A stretch of 5,325 bases of DNA. Source: a bacterium (lineage in GTDB: Bacteria > Patescibacteriota > Minisyncoccia > Minisyncoccales > Minisyncoccaceae). Under the pieces are notes generated by a model. That model was not told the DNA's origin. It did not search any database and saw nothing but the letters and a program-made list of their open reading frames with translations. The position numbers were made by a program, and so were the translations under genes. Below, piece by piece: positions 1 through 5,325 of the stretch (position 1 is the stretch's first letter; the number at the start of each line of letters is the position of its first letter). The stretch spans positions 895-6,219 of the forward strand of contig JALNZJ010000048.1 in NCBI GenBank assembly GCA_023229485.1, read 5' to 3'.

Positions 1-1
1 G

Positions 2-196
2 TATGATATGGAGGCAGTAAAGCAAATGATTGAAAAAATTAAAGAAAAAGAAGGTTTAAAAGTTTATGTAGAAATTAGGCCAGATAGCGAGAGATCAATT
101 GCAGCTTTTGCAAGCTACGGCTTTGTTCCTACAAAAAGTAAAAGATACCCTAAGGATAACCATTTCCCCCAAGTACTAAAAATGGAGTTAAGCTAA
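2..196 (+). CDS. GNAT-type N-acetyltransferase, C-terminal fragment (5' end outside window)
   Basis: The reading frame is open to the left edge and ends at TAA 194-196, so only about the last 64 residues are visible. The ATG at position 8 is internal or unproven as a start. The visible part is a helix (EAVKQMIEKIKEKEG), a strand (KVYVEI), then RPDSERSIAAFASYGFVPT, which matches the final strand-helix-strand of the GNAT fold. There, an N/S-x-x-A-x-x-x-Y/F-x-x-x-GF pattern lies near the acetyl-CoA pantetheine arm and the C-terminal core. A last strand (VLKMEL) closes the fold. GNAT enzymes move an acetyl group from acetyl-CoA to an amine; the substrate cannot be told from this fragment. A strong terminator and a new promoter separate it from the atp genes, so it is probably a separate transcription unit. 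The family call is fairly safe; the specific function is unknown. Confidence 0.7.
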   Translation, partial: YDMEAVKQMIEKIKEKEGLKVYVEIRPDSERSIAAFASYGFVPTKSKRYPKDNHFPQVLKMELS

Positions 197-381
197 TATT
201 GTGTAATCTCAATTTATTCTACATCTTAAAAAGCATTTTTTGAGGCCTATATTTAAAAAGCGAAAGTATATTTTATGATTTTTCCATGTCAACAGAGAAT
301 AAATATTAGTACAAATTAAGTAATAATGAGCTTTATTCTATGAGCTTGTAAATTATTTTAGTTAGAGAAATATAAAGTGAT
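197..381. other. Non-coding stretch between acetyltransferase and terminator; nothing recognised
   Basis: This A/T-rich stretch of 185 bases has no credible reading frame on either strand. It contains an 8-bp direct repeat ATGAGCTT (326-333 and 340-347) and short A/T hairpins too weak to call. It is probably the 3' untranslated region of the acetyltransferase message, running to the terminator at 382-408. A small RNA ending at that terminator cannot be excluded, but no convincing promoter for one was seen. Confidence 0.5.
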
Positions 382-408
382 AAAAGGGGATTACCTCTTT
401 TTATTTTT
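382..408 (+). terminator. Rho-independent terminator upstream of the atp operon
   Basis: AAAAGGGG (382-389) pairs with CCTCTTTT (394-401) around an ATTA loop. That gives 8 base pairs with one G-U wobble, and the 3' arm runs into a T-rich tail (TTTTTATTTTT, 398-408). This is a textbook intrinsic terminator on the + strand. It lies downstream of the acetyltransferase and 21 bp before the -35 box of the atp promoter, so it would insulate the ATP synthase operon from upstream transcription. Confidence 0.8.
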
Positions 409-428
409 AATGCACTTTGAAGCAAAAC

Positions 429-456
429 TTGACACTATTTGTCTTTTCTGTAAAAT
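429..456 (+). promoter_or_regulatory. Sigma70-type promoter for the atp operon
   Basis: A perfect -35 box TTGACA (429-434) is followed after 16 bp by TAAAAT (451-456), which differs from TATAAT at one base. The match is 11 of 12 with acceptable spacing. Transcription would start near 462-465, giving a leader of about 80 bases before the atpB ATG. Its position directly after a terminator and before the first atp gene supports a real promoter. The exact start site is inferred. Confidence 0.75.
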
Positions 457-460
457 GTAA

Positions 461-483
461 TTGTTTATTGCATTTGCAAACAA
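461..483. repeat. Imperfect palindrome over the predicted transcription start
   Basis: TTGTTT (461-466) and AAACAA (478-483) form a 6-bp inverted repeat around an 11-base centre. A nested alternative pairs TTGC (468-471) with GCAA (476-479) around ATTT. It begins within about 5 bp of the -10 box. It could be an operator for a dimeric regulator, a hairpin at the 5' end of the mRNA, or chance in A/T-rich DNA. No regulator can be named. Confidence 0.3.
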
Positions 484-495
484 TTTAATAATTTA

Positions 496-517
496 TCAGT
501 AGGTTGCGAGATACTGG
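496..517 (+). other. Possible 5' leader hairpin of the atp mRNA
   Basis: CAGTA (497-501) pairs with TACTG (512-516), with a possible outer U-G pair at 496/517 and a 10-base loop. It lies in the predicted leader and ends 24 bases before the atpB ATG. The A/T-rich stretch after it would stay single-stranded for ribosome binding. The stem is short, so the call is weak. It does not resemble a known riboswitch. Confidence 0.3.
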
Positions 518-541
518 CAATTAACAAAAACTATAATAAAA

Positions 542-1246
542 ATGGAAGAAATATCATTATTTGGGACAGTAATATTTAATTTTTTAGGTATTAATTTCAC
601 TAATACCTACATATTGGGCATTATATGTGCTGTTCTTGTTTTTGGTCTTTTTGCTATTGCACTTCAAAAAAAAGAAATGATTCCAGGAAAATTTCAAAAC
701 TTCTTTGAATTTTTACTAGAAACTATATTCAATTTTTTTGATGGAATGACAGGCGACCGAAAAAAAACCGAAGAGATTTTCCCTTTGGCTGCTACGTTAT
801 TTTTTTTGATTATATTTTCAAACTTAATAGAAATAATCCCCGGAACAGGGGTTTTTCCATTTTTAAGGTCTCCAAGTTCGGACTTGCATTTTACATTGGC
901 CCTTGCTATTTTTTCGATGGGGTTTATACATGTAGTTGCTATTTCAAAATTAGGAATATTTACTTACTTTAAAAAATATATTAAATTTGAAAATCCAGTT
1001 ATGTTTTTTGTCGGTATTCTAGAGGCATTAGGGGAAGTCACAAGAACTTTTTCACTTGGAATGAGGTTGTTTGGAAATTTATTTGCAGGAGAAATGCTTT
1101 TAATGGTTATATGTTCAATAATGCCGTTTTTTTTACCAATACCATTTTTAGGATTAGAGTTATTTGTTGCATTCATTCAGGCGATAGTTTTTTCATCATT
1201 AATAACCGTATTTTATGTCGTCACAACATCCGCAGAGGAGCATTAA
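542..1246 (+). CDS. atpB: F1Fo ATP synthase subunit a
   Basis: Subunit a is the stator membrane protein that forms the two proton half-channels against the c-ring. The protein has 234 residues, short to normal for the family. Hydrophobic segments lie near residues 21-41, 80-100, 115-137, 150-168, 178-200 and 205-229. The signature SLGMRLFGNLFAGE (171-184) holds the essential arginine R175 (E. coli R210), N179 and E184 (E. coli E219). Q213 corresponds to E. coli Q252, and E161 to E. coli E196. E206 occupies the place of E. coli H245, a common natural substitution. The C-terminal end TTSAEEH matches the usual ending. The start follows an almost pure A/T leader with no Shine-Dalgarno site; no better upstream start is apparent. 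It is the first gene of the operon, and its last 32 bp overlap the longer form of the next gene. Three 8-base A or T runs (760-767, 800-807, 1127-1134) lie inside it without breaking the frame. Confidence 0.97.
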   Translation: MEEISLFGTVIFNFLGINFTNTYILGIICAVLVFGLFAIALQKKEMIPGKFQNFFEFLLETIFNFFDGMTGDRKKTEEIFPLAATLFFLIIFSNLIEIIPGTGVFPFLRSPSSDLHFTLALAIFSMGFIHVVAISKLGIFTYFKKYIKFENPVMFFVGILEALGEVTRTFSLGMRLFGNLFAGEMLLMVICSIMPFFLPIPFLGLELFVAFIQAIVFSSLITVFYVVTTSAEEH

Positions 1247-1457
1247 TTGGAAGGGTGTCGCATTAATGGGAACAGAAATAGGTTTTTTAATTGCCATTCC
1301 ATTGATAATATTTATTTTATTAGGCATTTATATTGACAACATCTTCAAAACATCTCCCTATATAGTGATGATGTCTGCGATTGCAGGATTATGCCTAACG
1401 TGCATTGATATAAAATATCTAATAATACCGATTTTGGAAGGGAAGAAAAAACAGTGA
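1215..1457 (+). CDS. AtpZ/AtpI-like small membrane protein of the ATP synthase operon
   Basis: This short protein (80 residues, or 63 from the alternative ATG at 1266) has two membrane helices, about residues 15-40 and 49-71. Between them is a G-x-x-x-D turn (LLGIYID) followed by TSP. The pattern matches the AtpZ-type 'ATPase gene 1' family: glycine-rich first helix, G-x-x-x-D at its end, a T/S-P loop, a second helix and a basic tail (EGKKKQ). Members accompany atp operons and have been linked to Fo or c-ring assembly and to Mg2+/Ca2+ movement; the exact role here is inferred. The family is usually encoded before atpB, so a place between atpB and atpE is uncommon. The start is uncertain. The 1215 start overlaps atpB by 32 bp and keeps a tryptophan-containing lead-in (NWKGVALMG). 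The 1266 start avoids overlap and has GGAAGG (1249-1254) upstream at a somewhat long spacing. Both keep the two helices. It ends in TGA, directly followed by a promoter-like sequence. Confidence 0.75.
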   Translation: MSSQHPQRSINWKGVALMGTEIGFLIAIPLIIFILLGIYIDNIFKTSPYIVMMSAIAGLCLTCIDIKYLIIPILEGKKKQ

Positions 1458-1486
1458 TTGAATAAGAAGAAAGAAGAAATTATAAT
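1458..1486 (+). promoter_or_regulatory. Probable internal promoter upstream of atpE
   Basis: TTGAAT (1458-1463, 4 of 6 to TTGACA) starts at the base after the previous stop codon. After exactly 17 bp comes a perfect TATAAT (1481-1486). Transcription would begin near 1492-1495, leaving a leader of about 70 bases before atpE. The site lies in the only sizeable internal gap of an otherwise overlapping operon and precedes the gene whose product is needed in the most copies. A/T-rich DNA yields -10 look-alikes by chance, so confidence is moderate. Confidence 0.5.
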
Positions 1487-1517
1487 AATAAAATAAAATT
1501 TAATTCGCCATATCAAA

Positions 1518-1550
1518 CCGAAATATAAATAAGAATCGGATAAGAATGTG
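1518..1550 (+). repeat. Small repeat and weak hairpin in the atpE leader
   Basis: An 8-base unit ATAAGAAT occurs at 1529-1536 and again at 1540-1547 (11-base periods ATAAGAATCGG and ATAAGAATGTG). CCGA (1518-1521) can pair with TCGG (1536-1539) around a 14-base loop. The sequence lies just upstream of atpE and is A-rich with few structured positions. E. coli atpE is known to use an enhancing A/U-rich upstream region for high translation. A similar role here is only inferred. Confidence 0.3.
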
Positions 1551-1560
1551 CGAAAAATAA

Positions 1561-1788
<228 letters not shown>

Positions 1789-1807
1789 AAATTTAAAAAA
1801 ATAAACA

Positions 1808-2296
1808 ATGGAAGGTTTAGAAATCGACTGGAAGGTTTTACTTGGCCAGATAATAAATTTCGCAATATTATTCGGTCTTTTGTCTTATTTTGTTTATAAG
1901 CCATTTTTAAGTTTGCTTAAAAATAGAAGAGATAAGATTGCGGAAGGTATCAACAAGACACATGAAGCAGAGGAAAGAATGAAGGAAATTGAAAATATAA
2001 AAAATGCTTCGGATATTAAAAACGATGCGGATCGTAAAATACTTATTTTGAAGGCAGAAGAAGACGCAAAGACTAGGGCAATTGATATTGTACATAATGC
2101 CGAAGAAGAAAAAGCTGTTATTTTAGTTAAAGCACAAAAAGAATCAGAAAATCTAAAAGAAAAAGAAAAAGAGAGAACAAAGCAAGAAATAGTAAACAAT
2201 GCTTTTAATTTAGCCGAAAAGATATTGAAAGAAAATATTGATAAAAATAAGAGTGAAAAAATTACAGCAGAATTTTTAAGCAAGCTAAAGATATGA
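1808..2296 (+). CDS. atpF: F1Fo ATP synthase subunit b
   Basis: Subunit b is the peripheral stalk, anchored in the membrane and bound to delta at the top of F1. The protein has 162 residues, a normal length. One N-terminal membrane helix spans about 10-30 and includes the usual Q14 and N17. It is followed by KPF at the membrane exit and NRRDKIAEGI (39-48), the family's dimer-start motif. The rest (about 40-160) is a long, charged, alanine- and glutamate-rich helix consistent with the right-handed coiled coil. The C-terminal AFNLAEKILKENID region fits the delta-binding end. There is one b-type gene and no second b' gene, so a b2 homodimer is expected. The ATG follows AAATTTAAAAAAATAAACA, without a Shine-Dalgarno site. 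The stop overlaps the atpH start as ATGA, suggesting translational coupling. Confidence 0.95.
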   Translation: MEGLEIDWKVLLGQIINFAILFGLLSYFVYKPFLSLLKNRRDKIAEGINKTHEAEERMKEIENIKNASDIKNDADRKILILKAEEDAKTRAIDIVHNAEEEKAVILVKAQKESENLKEKEKERTKQEIVNNAFNLAEKILKENIDKNKSEKITAEFLSKLKI

Positions 2297-2688
2297 AAAT
2301 AGATCAACAGATATCATATTATGCTAAAGCACTTTACTTGGCAGTAGAGGATGCCCCAGGAAGAGAAAAAGAAATATTTGAAAATCTTAAAAATGCTTTA
2401 GGAAATAAAAAAATAAAGTATTTAGGAATAATAATGGAAAAATTCTTCAAGCTTTATCAAAAAGAAAAAAGGGCCGAACTTATCTTATCATTTGACTTTG
2501 ATGAAAAAACAAAGAGTGAAATTAGAAAGGGCATTAAGAGTAGTATTAATGGAATAGAAGAAATAACAGAAACGGTTGATAGCGACTTAATTGCTGGCTT
2601 CCGTTTAAAAACAAAAGATGTCCTCATTAAAGCATCTTTGAAAGATATTTTAACGGGGTTAAAAAACAAAACCTATGGACATAATTGA
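2293..2688 (+). CDS. atpH: F1Fo ATP synthase subunit delta, shortened form
   Basis: Delta (OSCP in mitochondria) joins the b stalk to the top of the alpha/beta head. The C-terminal part ETVDSDLIAGFRLKTKDVLI (93-112), followed by KASLKDIL, matches the family signature of a D-x-x-L-I-x-G-F turn and a final beta-rich segment. The N-terminal YAKALY (10-15) matches the usual YAKA-F start. At 131 residues it is about 45 shorter than the usual 175-180. By alignment from memory, the loss falls in the N-terminal helical bundle, between about residues 38 and 41. The frame is clean and its start and stop both overlap neighbours, so this is a compact protein and not a broken gene. It begins inside the atpF stop (ATGA) and ends 14 bp into atpA. 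The assignment rests on order plus both terminal motifs. Confidence 0.88.
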   Translation: MKIDQQISYYAKALYLAVEDAPGREKEIFENLKNALGNKKIKYLGIIMEKFFKLYQKEKRAELILSFDFDEKTKSEIRKGIKSSINGIEEITETVDSDLIAGFRLKTKDVLIKASLKDILTGLKNKTYGHN

Positions 2689-4192
2689 ACAATTTAAAAA
2701 ACAACTAACAGGCATTGACTTAACTCCCGAATCAGAAGAGATTGGAGAAGTTGTGGAGGTTAAGGATAATGTAGCTAAAGTTTCAGGGCTTAGGGGCGTT
2801 GGAAATTTTGAGCTTGTAGAGTTTGAAGGAGCTGACACGTTAGGCTTGGTTTTGAATTTAGAGGAACATGAAGTTGGTGTTGCTATTTTGGGATCAGACG
2901 AGAAAATCAGAGAAGGAATAATCGTGAAGAGAACTAAGCGAGTTTTTTCTCTTCCGGTTGGCGAGGCACTACTTGGTCGTGTTGTCGATCCATTAGGGCG
3001 TCCAATTGATGGTAAAGGAGAGATAAAAACAAAGACATATCTTCCGCTAGAAAGAAAAGGTCCTTCCGTTATCGAACGTCAACCAGTCAATACGCCACTT
3101 CATACAGGAATTAAAACAATCGATGCGTTGATTCCAATTGGAAGAGGACAAAGAGAGTTAATTATTGGAGATCGGGGACTAGGGAAAACTGCTATTGCCA
3201 TTGATACAATTATTAATCAAAAAAACGAAAAAAATAGACCAATTTGTGTTTATGTTGCTTGTGGTCAGAAAAAAAGCAAGGTTCAAAGATTAGTTTCTAC
3301 GCTAGAAAAGGCAGGTGCAATGGAATACACTATTGTCGTTTGTGCATTTCCAGATGATCCTGCTAGTTTTGTTTACTTAGCTCCTTTTACAGGTGCTACC
3401 ATGGGAGAATATTTCCGTGACAAAGGACAAGATGCTTTAGCTGTTTACGACGATATAACAAGACAAGCTTGGGCTTGGAGAGAGATATCATTAATTTTAA
3501 GACGTCCACCAGGTAGAGAGGCTTATCCAGGAGATGTATTTTATTTACACTCAAGACTTCTTGAGCGAGCTGCTAGGTTATCCGAAGAAAAAGGAGGTGG
3601 GTCTCTAACTGCACTACCCATTATCGAAACTCAAGCAGGTGACGTATCTGGTTATATTCCGACAAATGTTATTTCCATTACCGATGGACAGATTTTTCTT
3701 GACGCAATTCCATTCAAAAAAGAACAAAAGCCAGCAATTAATATTGGTACGTCAGTATCAAGAGTAGGATCAACGGCTCAAATGAAAGCAACTAAAAAAG
3801 TTTCAGGACGTTTGAAATTAGATTTAGCTCAATTTCAGGAGTTAGAGAGATTTTCTGAATTTACAGAAGAACTTGACTCTCAGACTAAATTAACAATCGA
3901 AAAAGGTAAAAGAATGAGGCTTATGCTTCGTCAGACAGACTTATTCCCACTTTCAATTGAAAGAGAGGTAGTTGTTTTGTATGCGTGCGTTAATGGAAAG
4001 ATTGAAGAGATACCAATGGAACGTATTGCAAATTTCGAAGAAGACCTCTTGAAAGAAATTGAGATATCATGTCCAGAAGTTTTTAAGAGCATACAGGAAA
4101 CAAGAGATTTGTCTGAAGATGCAACAAATAAAATAGCAGAGGCTATTAGAAAAATAAAAATATCCTATGGAATTAAAGGAAGTCAAAAATAA
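2675..4192 (+). CDS. atpA: F1Fo ATP synthase subunit alpha
   Basis: Alpha is the non-catalytic nucleotide-binding subunit of the alpha3beta3 head. The protein has 505 residues, full length. It has a short N-terminal helix (2-14) expected to meet delta, a beta-barrel to about 90, the nucleotide-binding domain to about 370, and a helical C-terminal domain. The P-loop is GDRGLGKT (165-172) with K171 and T172. The usual family form is GDRQTGKT, so positions 168-169 are altered. The Walker B strand LAVYDD ends at D260. RRPPGREAYPGDVFYLHSRL (276-295) and LTALPIIETQAGDVSGYIPT (311-330) are family hallmarks. SVSRVG (360-365) carries the arginine R363, equivalent to the alpha Arg finger that reaches the catalytic site on beta. 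The gene starts 14 bp before the atpH stop, and its last 26 bp are also the start of atpG. There is no Shine-Dalgarno site at normal spacing, so reinitiation or coupling is likely. Confidence 0.98.
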   Translation: MDIIEQFKKQLTGIDLTPESEEIGEVVEVKDNVAKVSGLRGVGNFELVEFEGADTLGLVLNLEEHEVGVAILGSDEKIREGIIVKRTKRVFSLPVGEALLGRVVDPLGRPIDGKGEIKTKTYLPLERKGPSVIERQPVNTPLHTGIKTIDALIPIGRGQRELIIGDRGLGKTAIAIDTIINQKNEKNRPICVYVACGQKKSKVQRLVSTLEKAGAMEYTIVVCAFPDDPASFVYLAPFTGATMGEYFRDKGQDALAVYDDITRQAWAWREISLILRRPPGREAYPGDVFYLHSRLLERAARLSEEKGGGSLTALPIIETQAGDVSGYIPTNVISITDGQIFLDAIPFKKEQKPAINIGTSVSRVGSTAQMKATKKVSGRLKLDLAQFQELERFSEFTEELDSQTKLTIEKGKRMRLMLRQTDLFPLSIEREVVVLYACVNGKIEEIPMERIANFEEDLLKEIEISCPEVFKSIQETRDLSEDATNKIAEAIRKIKISYGIKGSQK

Positions 4193-5042
4193 AATAGGTT
4201 CAGTCAAAAATATTTCCGAGTTGACAAGTGCTCTTGAAACTTTTTCGGCACTAAAAATGAAAAAAACTCAGAAAAAGTTTTTAGAATCAAAACCATTTTC
4301 TCAAAAACTAGCCAGAGTTTTAAAAAAAATGTACAAGTCTTTAAATGAAAAAAAATCTATTTTTTTAGAACAAAGACCAGTAGAGAATATTTTATTCTGT
4401 GTTGTAGCTTCTGATAGAGGATTTTGCGGAACATTTAATTCAAATATTTTTAAAATTGCTGACAATGCTTTGCCAGAAATTAAAAAAGAGGGAAAGGTTG
4501 ATATCTTAGCTATTGGGAAAAAGGCAATTAGCTATTACAAAAAACAAGATGTAAAATATCAATTTTCAGGAGTAGGTGATTATTGGGAGTTGGATCAAAC
4601 AAAAGAAATAGCGGAGTTATTAGTCGAGAATTATAAAAAAAATAATTATCAAAAGGTCTATCTTTTTTATACCCATTTTCAATCAACTTTTGTTCAGAAA
4701 CCGACAAAAGTTCAGCTGTTTCCATTAGAGATTCAAACAGTGGATAATTTTTTGAGAGATGAGTATAAAACTGAAGATGAGAATACTGATTATTTACTAG
4801 AACCTTCAGCGGAAGCAATTCTAGATGGGGTTGTTCCGGTATTTGTTGAGTACCTTATCTATCAATTTATTCTTTCTGCAAACACTTCTGAGCATTCAGC
4901 TAGAATGATGGCTATGAGAAATGCCTCGGATAATGCAAAAGGATTGCTTGAAGAATTGCGACTTGAATATAACAAAGCTAGGCAGACAAAAATTACTAAT
5001 GAGGTTTGTGAAATTTCATCTACCGCAGAGGCGATGAGTTAA
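4167..5042 (+). CDS. atpG: F1Fo ATP synthase subunit gamma
   Basis: Gamma is the central shaft that turns with the c-ring and drives conformational change in the beta subunits. The protein has 291 residues, normal length. The N-terminal helix MELKEVKNKIGSVKN continues to SALKMKKTQ, the family's paired coiled-coil strand. The central Rossmann-like part has VVASDRGFCGTFNSN (79-93), close to the usual SDRGLCGGYN. The C-terminal helix contains SANTSEHSARMMAMRNASDN (237-256), then LLEELRLEYNKARQTKITNE, the most conserved segment of the family. The start is set by homology: the first residues align with normal gamma N-termini. It therefore overlaps atpA by 26 bp in another frame. No Shine-Dalgarno site is visible upstream. 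Two 8-base A runs (4322-4329 and 4348-4355) occur in a less conserved stretch with no frame break. atpD follows after 35 bp. Confidence 0.97.
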   Translation: MELKEVKNKIGSVKNISELTSALETFSALKMKKTQKKFLESKPFSQKLARVLKKMYKSLNEKKSIFLEQRPVENILFCVVASDRGFCGTFNSNIFKIADNALPEIKKEGKVDILAIGKKAISYYKKQDVKYQFSGVGDYWELDQTKEIAELLVENYKKNNYQKVYLFYTHFQSTFVQKPTKVQLFPLEIQTVDNFLRDEYKTEDENTDYLLEPSAEAILDGVVPVFVEYLIYQFILSANTSEHSARMMAMRNASDNAKGLLEELRLEYNKARQTKITNEVCEISSTAEAMS

Positions 5043-5065
5043 GTTAATCGAATTAAAGATAATAA

Positions 5066-5325
<260 letters not shown>

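Noticed and set aside
228..243. AAAAAGCATTTTTT as a terminator of the acetyltransferase gene
   Set aside because: The stem would be only A-T pairs with a 3-base loop, too weak. The G/C-containing hairpin at 382-408 is far better.
346..376. TTGTAA (346-351) and TATAAA (371-376) as a promoter
   Set aside because: The 19-bp spacing is too long, and any transcript would hit the terminator at 382-408 almost at once.
197..541. CRISPR array, insertion sequence, tRNA or riboswitch in the intergenic region
   Set aside because: No regularly spaced repeats, transposase frame, cloverleaf or recognisable aptamer core was found.

Overview
This 5.3 kb window is almost entirely an F-type (F1Fo) ATP synthase operon on the + strand. 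The order is atpB (a), a small two-helix AtpZ/AtpI-like gene, atpE (c), atpF (b), atpH (delta), atpA (alpha), atpG (gamma) and the first 82 codons of atpD (beta). atpC (epsilon) is not in the window and may follow atpD. At the left edge is the C-terminal end of an unrelated GNAT-type acetyltransferase.

The organism is a low-GC bacterium using the standard bacterial code: TGA ends three genes and never occurs inside a frame. None of the seven confidently placed atp starts has a Shine-Dalgarno sequence at normal spacing; they follow A/T-rich leaders, and five of the seven begin ATGGA. Together with a compact delta subunit of 131 residues, an AtpZ-like protein and tightly overlapping genes, this fits a Patescibacteria (Candidate Phyla Radiation) genome better than other groups. 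That is an inference, held with moderate confidence. Bacteroidota also lack Shine-Dalgarno sites, but the promoter here is of ordinary sigma70 type.

Layout: 2-196 is the acetyltransferase end. 197-381 is non-coding with nothing recognised. 382-408 is a strong intrinsic terminator. 429-456 is a near-consensus sigma70 promoter for the operon. About 461-541 is a leader with two possible hairpins and an A/T-rich ribosome landing region. 542-5042 holds the complete genes. The atpB/atpZ, atpF/atpH, atpH/atpA and atpA/atpG pairs overlap by 32 (if the upstream atpZ start is used), 4, 14 and 26 bp. The only sizeable internal gap is 106 bp just before atpE, and it contains a second promoter-like sequence (TTGAAT, 17 bp, TATAAT). 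This suggests separate boosting of the c subunit, which is needed in many copies per complex.

Together the genes encode the membrane proton channel and rotor (a, c), the peripheral stalk (b, delta), the catalytic head (alpha, beta) and the central shaft (gamma). The c and a subunits look proton-coupled rather than sodium-coupled. No new kind of system is evident. The points worth a second look are the internal atpE promoter, the placement of the AtpZ-like gene, the shortened delta, an unusual P-loop in alpha, and translation initiation without Shine-Dalgarno sites.
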